Assembly (NCBI RefSeq): GCF_040741455.2
Contig: NZ_CP160328.2
Location: 496,001 to 560,000, forward strand
DNA: 64,000 nt
Source: Snodgrassella alvi
GTDB lineage: Bacteria > Pseudomonadota > Gammaproteobacteria > Burkholderiales > Neisseriaceae
Direction: 5' to 3'
The notes beneath the pieces were generated by a model. The model ran no database searches. It was not told the origin of the DNA and saw nothing but the letters and a program-made list of their open reading frames with translations. The position numbers were made by a program, and so were the translations under genes. Positions 1 through 9,125 of this stretch are shown here, in pieces; position 1 is the stretch's first letter, and every line of letters begins with the position of its first letter.

Positions 1-1
1 C

Positions 2-1159
2 GGTGCCGGTCCGGCAGGGTTGAGTCTGGCACGTGCACTGGCACCATCTGGACTATCAATTACCGTAGTAGAAAAGCAAGATTCGGCTACGCTGGCAGAA
101 CCACCGTTTGATGGCAGGGAAATTGCCCTGACCCATTACTCAAAGGAACTCATGCAACAGCTGGATATGTGGGACAAAGTACCGGCAAATGAAATTTATC
201 CTTTGCGTGATGCCAAAGTAATCAATGGTTATTCGAATTATCAACTACATTTCGAACAACCCACTATGGCACGCGGTAAACCGGCGAATACTTTAGGTTT
301 CCTAATCAGTAATCATCATATCCGCCGTGCGGCCTATGAAGCTGTCACCCCTTATAAAAACATCAACTTGATTGGTGGACATAGCATTATTGATGTCAGA
401 AATGAAGATAGCAACCACATCGAAGCCACTCTGGATAACGGGCAAACCATAAGCGCTAGATTGCTCATTGCTGCTGATAGCCGCTTTTCAAACACTCGCC
501 GTCAATTAGGTATATCCGCTCAGATTCATGATTTCGGACGTACGGTGATTGTATTCCGCATGCGTCATACCCTGAGCAATCAGCATACTGCTCTGGAATG
601 TTTCCATTATGGCCGTACATTGGCCTTGCTGCCCTTAGAAGAAAATATGACCAACTGCGTGGTCACCATTAATAATGAACGCGCTGGTGAAATTCTAAAT
701 ATGTCTCCTGCACAACTGGCGGCAGATATTACCAAGCAGCTCAAAGGCAAATTGGGTGACATGCATCTGGTCAGCACTGTGCATCATTACCCGCTTGTTG
801 GCGTTCACGCCAATGCATTCTATGCCCACCGTAGTGCCCTGATTGGTGATGTCGCAGTAGGTATGCATCCGGTTACCGCCCATGGTTTCAATCTAGGGCT
901 GAGTGGAGTTGGTATCTTATCTAAACTAATCATTGAAGCGGTCCAGAAAGGTAAAGACATTGGCAGCCAAACCCTATTGGCACAATACCAGCGCCAGCAT
1001 ATGCCGCATACACGGATGCTTTATCATGGCACCAATGCCATGGTGTCGTTGTTCACCAATGACAGCCATCCTGCTCGGCTGATGCGATCTCTGGTATTAC
1101 GCATCAGCAATAATCTACCACCAGTGAAAAAACTTATCAGCAAACAGCTCACTGGCTGA
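2..1159 (+). CDS. ubiM: FAD-dependent ubiquinone-biosynthesis hydroxylase (UbiH/UbiM family), 5' end cut off
   Basis: This is a flavoprotein aromatic hydroxylase of the UbiH/UbiF/COQ6 family, which adds hydroxyl groups to the ring of ubiquinone precursors. The reading frame is open to the left edge and already encodes GAGPAG, the dinucleotide-binding glycine motif that normally lies about ten residues from the N-terminus, so only a few residues and the start codon are missing. An apparent TTG start at 20 lies inside that motif and is not real. Near the C-terminus, GDVAVGMHPVTAHGFNLGL is the second FAD-binding motif of the family. The DGREIAL segment is closer, as I remember it, to the Neisseria UbiM type than to UbiH, but UbiH or UbiF cannot be excluded without a tree. 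Family membership is firm; the subfamily is inference. Confidence 0.75.
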   Translation, partial: GAGPAGLSLARALAPSGLSITVVEKQDSATLAEPPFDGREIALTHYSKELMQQLDMWDKVPANEIYPLRDAKVINGYSNYQLHFEQPTMARGKPANTLGFLISNHHIRRAAYEAVTPYKNINLIGGHSIIDVRNEDSNHIEATLDNGQTISARLLIAADSRFSNTRRQLGISAQIHDFGRTVIVFRMRHTLSNQHTALECFHYGRTLALLPLEENMTNCVVTINNERAGEILNMSPAQLAADITKQLKGKLGDMHLVSTVHHYPLVGVHANAFYAHRSALIGDVAVGMHPVTAHGFNLGLSGVGILSKLIIEAVQKGKDIGSQTLLAQYQRQHMPHTRMLYHGTNAMVSLFTNDSHPARLMRSLVLRISNNLPPVKKLISKQLTG

Positions 1160-1234
1160 TATACAGATAATATTATGAAAAAATGCCTGCTTTAATTAAT
1201 TTCTAGCAGGCATAATTACATAAAATTTTCTGAG

Positions 1235-1963
1235 CTAAATTAGACCCTGATTGATTTGCTGTAACAATGCCGAAGGATGCTCACTTTGAGTAATTGGACG
1301 CCCCATAACCAAATAGCTGCTGCCTGCAGCCAAAGCAGCTTTAGGCGTCATGATTCGACGCTGATCGTCTTTGATATCAGTACTGAGACGAATACCGGGT
1401 GTAACCAATAAAAACTCTTGTCCCAACTGCTGACGCAATAAAGTGGCTTCCTGTGCAGAGCAAACTACACCATTCATACCTGCTTGACTGCTCAATTCAG
1501 CCAAACGAACAACCGCTTCATCAATCGGCAGGTTTATGCCGGTTTCAGCCAGCTCTGACTGGGTCATACTGGTTAAAACTGTTACTGCAATCAATAATGG
1601 AGGCTGACTGTAATTGCTGACCGCTTCGGCTGCAGCTTCCATCATTCTGCGCCCTCCCGAAGCATGCATGTCCACCATCCATACACCCATATCAGCGGCT
1701 ACCTTACAGGCAGAAGCAACAGTATTGGGAATGTCGTGATATTTCAAATCCAGAAATATTCGATAGCCTTGCAACACCAATTGTTCCACTAGATACCGTC
1801 CGGTAGCGGTAAACAACTCTTTGCCGATTTTGAGTTGACATAGACTTGGTTCCAGCTGCTGCACAAAATCAAGCGTTTTTTCCGCACTGGCAAAATCCAG
1901 CGCCACAATAACTGGCTTAGCTGGTTGATCAATCAACGTGGTATCTAGCATTAATGGATTCAT
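1235..1963 (-). CDS. pyrF: Orotidine 5'-phosphate decarboxylase
   Basis: PyrF converts orotidine monophosphate to UMP, the last step of de novo UMP synthesis, in the cytoplasm. The 242-residue protein has the usual length of the short bacterial class. It shows the N-terminal VALDFAS strand, the catalytic DLKYHDIPNT segment around residue 73 (Lys-Asp-His-Asp network) and a C-terminal VMGRPIT phosphate-binding loop. It lies 140 bp downstream of lapB on the same strand, giving the order lapA-lapB-pyrF seen in E. coli as yciS-yciM-pyrF, so co-transcription is plausible. The ATG at 1963 has only a weak ribosome-binding site; the internal ATG four codons later is an alternative start. Confidence 0.95.
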   Translation of the reverse strand: MNPLMLDTTLIDQPAKPVIVALDFASAEKTLDFVQQLEPSLCQLKIGKELFTATGRYLVEQLVLQGYRIFLDLKYHDIPNTVASACKVAADMGVWMVDMHASGGRRMMEAAAEAVSNYSQPPLLIAVTVLTSMTQSELAETGINLPIDEAVVRLAELSSQAGMNGVVCSAQEATLLRQQLGQEFLLVTPGIRLSTDIKDDQRRIMTPKAALAAGSSYLVMGRPITQSEHPSALLQQINQGLI

Positions 1964-2103
1964 ACTTTATATAGAAAAAAATTACAAAATAATAAGGACC
2001 AGTTAGCTTGTCAGAAGAGGCTTATCAATCTGAATGGTTCTGCTTATAAAAAAAGATAACTAAACGCTAAGTCTGCTTAGACCAATCCGTTTCAGCTTGC
2101 AAA

Positions 2104-3288
2104 CTAAATATCAATGCGGTTTGGCGTAAACGTTTCCCATTTATTGCAGGCTGGGCAATGCCAGAAAAACACTTGTGATTTGAAATGGCAGTGTCGGCAA
2201 CGATACATCACAGATTTTTGCATCTGCATTCCCACTACTGAACGCATCATATCCACTTCCGCCTTCCATTTCGGGTTTATACTATTCTGCAAAACCCCGA
2301 GCAAACGATAAGTTCCCGTGAGTGTAGGTTTGCGCCGTACCAAATCAATCACAATCTCCGTAGCTTTGTCTTCACCATATATAGGTACTGACTTTTCATA
2401 TATCACACCGGATAAATCCAACTGAGGAAAGGTCTGGGCAAATCCAATCAAAACTTCGATACCGTCGGCAGCTTTATGTAAACCATCATAAGCATCATAC
2501 AGGCGCTCACCTACCTGACTCAGATACTCATAATTTTGCTTTTCTATTGCACTATAAGCATCTATCGCGGCCTGATAATTATGTTGTTTCAGCTCTACAT
2601 CACCCAAAATCATATTCGCACGGCAGCATTTACGGTTTACCGCCAAAGCCTGAAAAATATATTCGCGCGCTTTATTGTATTCCGAATGGTATAAAGCCAG
2701 CTGAGCCAGCTCACAATAAAACTGGGCAATTTCAAACTGATATGTCTGATCACCAGTGCTTAACTCTTCAGCGAGTTTAATTGCTTTTTCCCAGTCGCGA
2801 TCCTGCTGATAGATATTCAGTAGAATTTGTCGTGCCTGCCGAGCCTTACTGCCATCAAGCAAACCAACCAATATTTGTTCTGCACGATCCACTAGTCCGG
2901 CCGCCTGATAGTCTTGTCCGAGCTCAAAAGCAACAGTATCTCGTCGTTCTGCGATGGTTTCTGGTAATTCAAGCAAGCTTTGATGCAGAGCAATAGCTTT
3001 ATCGTTTTCTCCGCGCTGGCGATACAGCTTACCTAGTGTCAGATGCAGTTCATATGTACTCTGTCTGGCATCATTCTGCTGATCCACTACTTCAGCAAGC
3101 TCACGTACCGCAACCGCACTTTTGTGTTCCGCCAGCGCATCCAAACTTTTGTAAAATCCTTCTGGAATAGCTTTTGCCTGTTTCAGCACAGCACGCATAT
3201 CAACACGTGCCGCAAACCAACCCATGGCAAAAAAAACCGGTAATAAAAAAACTGGCGCCAGCCACATCCAAAAATCATTGCTATCCAT
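2104..3288 (-). CDS. lapB: Lipopolysaccharide assembly protein B (tetratricopeptide, rubredoxin-like end)
   Basis: LapB (YciM) is an inner-membrane-anchored regulator that controls lipopolysaccharide synthesis by promoting turnover of LpxC. The 394-residue protein begins with one membrane segment (about residues 6-25, rich in W, L, V, F). A long run of tetratricopeptide helices follows, and it ends with a metal-binding knuckle with paired CxxC motifs, CRHC and CPAC, about 18 residues apart, as in the family's rubredoxin-like domain. Its start overlaps the end of lapA by 8 bp, so the two are translationally linked. The length and domain order match the family well. Confidence 0.93.
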   Translation of the reverse strand: MDSNDFWMWLAPVFLLPVFFAMGWFAARVDMRAVLKQAKAIPEGFYKSLDALAEHKSAVAVRELAEVVDQQNDARQSTYELHLTLGKLYRQRGENDKAIALHQSLLELPETIAERRDTVAFELGQDYQAAGLVDRAEQILVGLLDGSKARQARQILLNIYQQDRDWEKAIKLAEELSTGDQTYQFEIAQFYCELAQLALYHSEYNKAREYIFQALAVNRKCCRANMILGDVELKQHNYQAAIDAYSAIEKQNYEYLSQVGERLYDAYDGLHKAADGIEVLIGFAQTFPQLDLSGVIYEKSVPIYGEDKATEIVIDLVRRKPTLTGTYRLLGVLQNSINPKWKAEVDMMRSVVGMQMQKSVMYRCRHCHFKSQVFFWHCPACNKWETFTPNRIDI

Positions 3289-3631
3289 GCTGATTATTTA
3301 CCTTCTGCTCTTCAGAATGATTTTGGCCGTTCACACCTGCATTGGTGGCAATAGTTTCAGTATGGCCTGACTGACTGGCAGCTTTCGTTTGCTTATCAAT
3401 TTTAACCTGCAATTGATTAACCTTACTGCGCAGTCTTAACAGACGACCAAACATAGCAAACACCCCAAACACCGCACCAATAATAAAAAATATCAGCAAC
3501 AGTACAATCAGCGGTAAATTCAGCATCTGCCCAGGCAGATAATTAAATGTAATCAGTTGTGTATTACTTACAGCCAGTAACAGCAAAGCCAGTAACACCA
3601 CTATCTTTATTAATGTGTAAATAATCTTCAT
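3281..3631 (-). CDS. lapA: Lipopolysaccharide assembly protein A domain protein
   Basis: This 116-residue membrane protein has two hydrophobic helices: residues 4-22, then a second at about 40-63 after the NTQLITFNYLPG loop. A basic cytoplasmic segment with a coiled-coil look (RLLRLRSKVNQLQVKIDKQ) comes next, then a polar tail. This is the LapA/DUF1049 (YciS) pattern, and its position directly before lapB, with an 8-bp overlap, supports the call. LapA is thought to act with LapB in coordinating lipopolysaccharide assembly. It is the first gene of the lapA-lapB-pyrF series. The polar tail is somewhat longer than in E. coli and looks low in complexity. Confidence 0.85.
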   Translation of the reverse strand: MKIIYTLIKIVVLLALLLLAVSNTQLITFNYLPGQMLNLPLIVLLLIFFIIGAVFGVFAMFGRLLRLRSKVNQLQVKIDKQTKAASQSGHTETIATNAGVNGQNHSEEQKVNNQHG

Positions 3632-3763
3632 ACCCGTCTACCCCGTAAAGTACTGTTTTCAGAAAAAACAATCATATGCCAGATAACAGCCTGTTTAGCC
3701 GAGAAACAACACAGTTTAAACGATTTCACGGCTTTTTAGCAAAAGCAGCCCATGTTTTCAGCA

Positions 3764-3791
3764 TTGGCAAGCAAAACAGGCAGTGTATAAT
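3764..3791 (+). promoter_or_regulatory. Sigma-70-type promoter for ilvE
   Basis: TTGGCA at 3764-3769 and a perfect TATAAT at 3786-3791 are separated by 16 bp. This would start transcription near 3798 and give a leader of about 160 nt before ilvE. Read directly from sequence; not tested. Confidence 0.6.
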
Positions 3792-3797
3792 ATTTAT

Positions 3798-3959
3798 GTT
3801 TACATAAAGTAACAGCAACCACTGGCTAAAGCTAAGACCCTAGGCTGTTGTTACATTGATTCTTGCACTGCCCAAGTCTTAGACCCAGTTTTGCCCTATC
3901 CCATGCAGAGCTGAGTTTCGGCCACGCAGCTTAATGTCTTATTTTGGAGAAGTTTTACT
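3798..3959 (+). promoter_or_regulatory. Structured 5' leader of ilvE with competing hairpins
   Basis: The leader can form a 9-bp stem between 3809-3817 (GTAACAGCA) and 3846-3854 (TGTTGTTAC). The loop of that stem holds CTAAGAC (3832-3838), which is complementary to GTCTTAG at 3876-3882. The two pairings would be mutually exclusive, or form a pseudoknot, as in attenuators or riboswitches. There is no leader peptide rich in branched-chain codons and no U-run directly after the second stem, so classical attenuation is not shown. I recognise no known riboswitch class. Confidence 0.35.
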
Positions 3960-4883
3960 ATGTCTATGGCCGATCGCGACGGTTTTATCTGGTTTAACGG
4001 TAATCTTGTCGACTGGCGAAATGCCCAAACACACGTTTTAACACACACATTACATTATGGCATGGGCGTATTCGAGGGTGTCCGTGCCTACGAAACCTCA
4101 AAAGGTGCCGCTATATTCCGCTTGCAGGATCACACCAAACGCCTGTTTAATTCTGCAAAAATTACCGGCATGCACCTGCCCTATACACAAGAACAGATTA
4201 ATCAGGCTCACATTGAAGTAGTAAAGGCCAACAAACTGTCCTCCTGCTATTTCCGCCCTATGGCTTTTTATGGTTCTAACAAACTGGGGGTAGCGCCGGA
4301 TCAGAATGATGTACAAGTCATAGTAGCAGCTTGGCCATGGGGTGCTTATCTTGGTGAAGAAGGCATGCAGCGTGGTATCCGCGTGCAAATCAGTTCATTT
4401 ACCCGACATCACCCTAATATCACCATGATTAAAGCCAAGGCAAATGGCAACTACATGAATTCTATTATGGCCAATACCGAAGCCACTCGTAATGGCTACG
4501 ATGAAGCCATTATGTTAGATGCTAACGGATTTGTAGCAGAAGGTTCAGGTGAGAATGTCTTTATTATCAATGATGGTAAACTTTACACGCCAGCACTGGA
4601 TGCCGCACTCGATGGCATTACACGTCGTACTGTAATGGCCATTGCTGCAGATATGCAGTTAACGGTAACTGAAAAACGCATTACCCGTGATGAAGTTTAT
4701 TGTGCCGATGAAGTATTCTTTACTGGTACCGCAGCTGAAGTTACTCCTATCCGTGAAGTTGATGGACGCACAATCGGCTGCGGCGCACGTGGTCCGCTGA
4801 CTACTGAAATCCAGCAGCGATACTTCGACATCGTTCATGGCAAAAATGCTAAATATGAATCATGGTTAACCTATATTGACTAA
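3960..4883 (+). CDS. ilvE: Branched-chain amino acid aminotransferase
   Basis: IlvE is a PLP-dependent class IV aminotransferase that makes leucine, isoleucine and valine from their 2-oxo acids with glutamate as amino donor. The 307-residue protein has typical family features: an HYGMGVFEGVRAY stretch near residue 32, the lysine that binds PLP in KAKANGNYMNS (about residue 160), EGSGENVFIINDG and the FFTGTAAEVTPI loop near residue 258 that contacts the cofactor phosphate. The start is set by GGAG at 3945-3948, 11 bp upstream of the ATG. It has its own strong promoter and a structured leader, and ends in an intrinsic terminator. The small zinc-finger gene follows, as in Neisseria. Confidence 0.96.
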   Translation: MSMADRDGFIWFNGNLVDWRNAQTHVLTHTLHYGMGVFEGVRAYETSKGAAIFRLQDHTKRLFNSAKITGMHLPYTQEQINQAHIEVVKANKLSSCYFRPMAFYGSNKLGVAPDQNDVQVIVAAWPWGAYLGEEGMQRGIRVQISSFTRHHPNITMIKAKANGNYMNSIMANTEATRNGYDEAIMLDANGFVAEGSGENVFIINDGKLYTPALDAALDGITRRTVMAIAADMQLTVTEKRITRDEVYCADEVFFTGTAAEVTPIREVDGRTIGCGARGPLTTEIQQRYFDIVHGKNAKYESWLTYID

Positions 4884-4890
4884 AACTCAG

Positions 4891-4945
4891 CCAGCAGGCC
4901 TGAATAAAGGTATTTTCCGCCTATCAAGTCTGCTGGATTTTTTTG
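4891..4945 (+). terminator. Intrinsic terminator after ilvE
   Basis: CCAGCAG (4891-4897) pairs with CTGCTGG (4930-4936), extended by further pairs inside, and is followed by ATTTTTTTT. The loop is long, about 32 nt. Confidence 0.65.
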
Positions 4946-4972
4946 TCTTATTGCCGATGTAAGGAAAATATA

Positions 4973-5164
4973 ATGAGTCATTCAGCTTTATCTATGATCA
5001 CCATCACTCCTCATGATTTACCGCTGATATGCACCGGACCAGAAAACGAAACTTGGAACGGTCATCCACGCGTATTCTTACCGATTCAGTCAAACAGTAG
5101 CATAGAATGCCCATATTGCGGCCAGCATTATCATCTGAATGGGATTGCTGAACAGCACCATTGA
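4973..5164 (+). CDS. Small zinc-finger protein (CHCC type)
   Basis: This 63-residue protein carries ECPYCGQHYHL near its C-terminus, and the whole ends shortly after. It resembles the zf-CHCC family (related to the NDUFS6 subunit of complex I) found as short free-standing proteins in Betaproteobacteria. The start at 4973 is chosen because AAGGA lies 7-12 bp upstream; an in-frame TTG at 4943 falls inside the ilvE terminator. The same small gene follows ilvE in Neisseria, as I recall. Its cellular job is not known; a zinc-binding role is inferred from the Cys/His pattern only. Confidence 0.75.
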   Translation: MSHSALSMITITPHDLPLICTGPENETWNGHPRVFLPIQSNSSIECPYCGQHYHLNGIAEQHH

Positions 5165-5260
5165 TAAATAATTACTCTGCATAGTAGTGTCAATATTAAT
5201 CAACCGAGGGTATTGTGGTACAGTAATTACTAATTTTTCACTCAAGCATTGCAAGCATAA

Positions 5261-6229
<969 letters not shown>

Positions 6230-6246
6230 TAATTTTTTCAGATATT

Positions 6247-6283
6247 ACCGGCCTATCGGCTTAGTAGCCTGCGGCCGGTTTTA
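6247..6283 (+). terminator. Terminator-like hairpin after trxB
   Basis: ACCGGCC (6247-6253) pairs with GGCCGGT (6273-6279), followed by a short T-run only (TTTT), so termination may be weak. Confidence 0.5.
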
Positions 6284-6378
6284 AAGTTTCTACTCTATAC
6301 TAGCATTTCGCCTAAAAGTAAATATTAGTTATAATGCGGGCTTTAAGCTAACACAAATCACGTTCAAGGATAATAAAT

Positions 6379-7191
6379 ATGGGCTTTTTGCAAGGCAAAA
6401 AAATCCTCATCACAGGTATGATATCGGAACGCTCTATTGCCTATGGTATTGCCAAAGCCTGTCACGAACAGGGTGCGGAACTGGCCTTCACCTATGTCGT
6501 AGACAAACTCGAAGAACGGGTACGTAAAATGGCAGCCGGCCTCGGCTCAGAACTGGTATATCGCTGCGATGTACAGAGTGATGATGAAATCAATCAGTTA
6601 TTTTCTGACCTCGGTCAGAGCTGGTCGCAACTAGACGGACTGGTACATGCCATTGCTTTTGCACCCAAAGAGGCTTTAAACGGTGATTTTCTCGATAGCA
6701 TTACCCGTGAAGCCTTCATGACAGCCCATGAAGTGTCTGCCTATAGTTTGCCTGCACTGGCCAAAGCGGCACGCCCGTTAATGACTGGTCATAACAGTGC
6801 CATTCTGGCGTTGACCTATCTTGGTGCAGTTCGTGCCATTCCTAATTATAACGTAATGGGCATGGCTAAAGCTTCTCTGGAAGCTGGTATCCGCTTTACT
6901 GCCGCTTGTCTGGGACAGGAAGGTATCCGCTGCAATGGCATTTCTGCCGGCCCGATTAAAACCCTGGCTGCCTCTGGTATTGCCAATTTCAGCCGCCTGC
7001 TGTCCCACGTTTCAGCACAAAACCCAATTCGCCGGAATATTACCATTGAAGAAGTGGGCAATACGGCAGCTTTTCTGTTATCCGATTTAGCTACTGGCAT
7101 CACTGGAGAAATCACCTATGTTGACGGTGGCTACAGCATCAATGCATTGGGTGTACCGGAAGATCTAGTCAGTACCCACAATAATGCTTGA
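6379..7191 (+). CDS. fabI: Enoyl-[acyl-carrier-protein] reductase (NADH)
   Basis: FabI performs the last reduction of each fatty-acid elongation cycle, using NADH on trans-2-enoyl-ACP. The 270-residue short-chain dehydrogenase fold starts MGFLQGKKILITGM with the family's ISERSIAYGIA nucleotide loop. The catalytic pair is in the segment from YNVMGMAKASLE at about residue 156 (Tyr, then Lys seven residues on). AGPIKTLAASGI and YVDGGYSI are also typical. A TATAAT-like hexamer at 6330-6335 and AAGGA before the ATG suggest a local promoter and start. It stands alone, with a strong terminator downstream. Confidence 0.97.
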   Translation: MGFLQGKKILITGMISERSIAYGIAKACHEQGAELAFTYVVDKLEERVRKMAAGLGSELVYRCDVQSDDEINQLFSDLGQSWSQLDGLVHAIAFAPKEALNGDFLDSITREAFMTAHEVSAYSLPALAKAARPLMTGHNSAILALTYLGAVRAIPNYNVMGMAKASLEAGIRFTAACLGQEGIRCNGISAGPIKTLAASGIANFSRLLSHVSAQNPIRRNITIEEVGNTAAFLLSDLATGITGEITYVDGGYSINALGVPEDLVSTHNNA

Positions 7192-7209
7192 TTAACAAAA
7201 CGTTGTTCC

Positions 7210-7250
7210 AAGCTGCCTGAATTCAGAATCAGGCAGCTTTTATTATTTTT
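7210..7250 (+). terminator. Intrinsic terminator after fabI
   Basis: AAGCTGCCTGA (7210-7220) pairs with TCAGGCAGCTT (7229-7239) across an 8-nt loop, followed by a T-rich run to 7250. The arm contains AAGCTGCCTGAA, also present in the hairpin after gltA at 36728. Confidence 0.85.
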
Positions 7251-7345
7251 ACACTGCATAACGCTTTCCCTGCATGCCTGCTGGTTTAATCGCGCTAATA
7301 TAAATACGCAAGTATTTCATTTATAAGCCAACCATGGAGGCAAAT

Positions 7346-7795
7346 ATGAAATTTTTAGAACAGTTTAAAGCTTTTTTAATGCGAGGCAATGTCATTGATC
7401 TCGCTGTTGGTATGGTAGTCGGTACTGCATTTACCAATATGGTTAAATCATTGGTTGACGATGTAATCATGCCCCCTATTGGCTTACTAATTGGCGGAGT
7501 AGATTTTTCCAATTTGTTCTTTACCTTGCGTGATGGTGCCAAAGCCCCCGGCCCTTACGAGACACTGGGTGCCGCTCAGGCAGCCGGAGCCGTGACCATT
7601 AATATCGGTTTATTTATTAATACAGTTATTAGCCTGATTATCGTTGGCTTTGCTATTTTTATGGTGGTCAAAGGGATCAATCGTCTGCATAAAAGCCCAC
7701 CACAGCAAAGCCATACCAAGCAATGTCCTGAATGCTGTACCGAAATTCCGCTTGAAGCAAAACGTTGTCCGAATTGCACTTCTGAGTTAAATTAA
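7346..7795 (+). CDS. mscL: Large-conductance mechanosensitive channel with a C-terminal zinc ribbon
   Basis: MscL is an inner-membrane pore that opens under membrane tension to release solutes on osmotic downshock. The 149-residue protein has the N-terminal amphipathic helix (FLEQFKAFLMRGNVIDLAVG), TM1 (about residues 15-40), a periplasmic loop and TM2 (about 70-95). Instead of the usual acidic cytoplasmic helix it ends with CPEC, ten residues, then CPNC, a small zinc-ribbon pattern. The start at 7346 is chosen over the ATG at 7334 because GGAGG at 7336-7340 then serves as ribosome-binding site with 5-bp spacing. The zinc-ribbon tail makes it slightly longer than the common 136-140 residues. 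Confidence 0.93.
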   Translation: MKFLEQFKAFLMRGNVIDLAVGMVVGTAFTNMVKSLVDDVIMPPIGLLIGGVDFSNLFFTLRDGAKAPGPYETLGAAQAAGAVTINIGLFINTVISLIIVGFAIFMVVKGINRLHKSPPQQSHTKQCPECCTEIPLEAKRCPNCTSELN

Positions 7796-7871
7796 TTTAA
7801 AAGATTAATCAGCATCCAAACCTAGTGTACACTGCACACAATTAATTAATTGATTCATACCCGATATGCAA

Positions 7872-7899
7872 AAGCTACATAAACCCTGTAGCTTTTTTT
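7872..7899 (+). terminator. Intrinsic terminator after mscL
   Basis: AAGCTACA (7872-7879) pairs with TGTAGCTT (7887-7894), followed directly by a run of T to 7899. Lies about 80 bp after the mscL stop. Confidence 0.85.
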
Positions 7900-8009
7900 G
7901 CGCCAAAACCAAATGAGCATATTGCACGCCACAATGACACCAGATTCGCCTTAAATGCTCATGTAAATTGTTTTACCAGAATAAATCAATCAGACCAACA
8001 GGAACAGCA

Positions 8010-9071
8010 ATGCAGAATCAGCCCACTCCATTTTATAACCCTCTTCTAAGCTATGAAGAAAACTATCAGCAAGGTCCTTTTGGTGCATTCAGTCTGACAC
8101 CACCATCTATACCAGAGAAAAAGCAGCCAGAAACTTTTCTAAATCTGGAAGTGAATTTGCCTTTCGGTATTCCTGCAGGTCCATTACTGAATGCCAGCTT
8201 TATCAAAGCAGCATTTAACTATGGTTTTGATTTATGTGTGTACAAAACCGTACGTAGCCGTGCACATGCCAGCCACCCCCTACCTAATGTATTATCGGTG
8301 CACCCTGAAAACCAATTGTCTGCCGGCGTAGATACAGTTTTAGCTGATACTAATTACACCACGCCGTTATCAATTACCAATTCGTTTGGCGTGCCTTCCT
8401 TTAATCCTGATATCTGGCAGCCTGATATGGCTGCAGCTGTAAATGCTGCACATAAAGGGCAATTTCTGATTGGCAGTTTTCAAGGCACCGCCGGTAATGA
8501 AGCCAGTATCGAAAAAGATTATGCCAAAACTGCCCTTCTCGTAGCAGAAACAAAAGCTCCCATATTGGAGGCCAATTTAAGCTGCCCCAATGAAGGAGTA
8601 AACCAATTATTGTGCTTTGATTTTCCTAAGGTCGAACGCATAGCCAAGGAAATCAAAAACGCCGTACCTGATAAACCCCTATTTCTTAAACTTGCTTATT
8701 TTGCTAATGATGAAGCTATTTACCCGCTGCTGCACGTATTGGACGGTGTGGTAGATGGCTACAGTACCATCAACACATTGTCAGCTAGGCCGGTAAATGC
8801 AGATGGAAAACCAGCGTTGGGACAAAACCGACCTACAGGCGGGGTTTGTGGTGATGCTATTCGCTGGGCGGGCCTAGAAATGGTAGAACGTTTGCACAGA
8901 TTAAGAACCCGACTAAATAATCACTTTGCCATAATCGGCGTAGGTGGTGTCAGCAATGCAGAGCATTATCTGGCTTATCGCGCAGCCGGAGCTGATGCAG
9001 TGATGAGTGCAACCGGTGCGATGTGGAACCCTCAATTGGCTTTGCAGATAAAAAGCAGTCTGAATAAATAA
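8010..9071 (+). CDS. Dihydroorotate dehydrogenase-like FMN protein
   Basis: The 353-residue protein has a TIM-barrel FMN layout like dihydroorotate dehydrogenases. It shows FGIPAGPLLNASF near the N-terminus, VYKTVRSR, ITNSFGVPS, the substrate-loop motif EANLSCPNEG at about residue 190, KLAYFAND, and the FMN-phosphate segment IGVGGVSNAEHY with RAAGADAVMSATG. It differs from the membrane-linked class 2 PyrD in lacking the N-terminal membrane helix, and the family within the superfamily is unclear. The start at 8010 has AGGAA upstream; a TTG at 7968 would add 14 residues without similarity. It is flanked by terminators, so it is monocistronic. Whether it acts in pyrimidine synthesis or on another oxo-pyrimidine or dihydro substrate cannot be told from sequence. 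Confidence 0.75.
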   Translation: MQNQPTPFYNPLLSYEENYQQGPFGAFSLTPPSIPEKKQPETFLNLEVNLPFGIPAGPLLNASFIKAAFNYGFDLCVYKTVRSRAHASHPLPNVLSVHPENQLSAGVDTVLADTNYTTPLSITNSFGVPSFNPDIWQPDMAAAVNAAHKGQFLIGSFQGTAGNEASIEKDYAKTALLVAETKAPILEANLSCPNEGVNQLLCFDFPKVERIAKEIKNAVPDKPLFLKLAYFANDEAIYPLLHVLDGVVDGYSTINTLSARPVNADGKPALGQNRPTGGVCGDAIRWAGLEMVERLHRLRTRLNNHFAIIGVGGVSNAEHYLAYRAAGADAVMSATGAMWNPQLALQIKSSLNK

Positions 9072-9076
9072 ATAAT

Positions 9077-9110
9077 TGCCGGTAACTTGATTAAGCTTAC
9101 CGGCATTTTT
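9077..9110 (+). terminator. Intrinsic terminator after the DHODH-like gene
   Basis: TGCCGGTAA (9077-9085) pairs with TTACCGGCA (9097-9105), then TTTTT to 9110. It sits between two convergent genes and may act for both. Confidence 0.85.
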
Positions 9111-9125
9111 ATATCGATCCTTATT

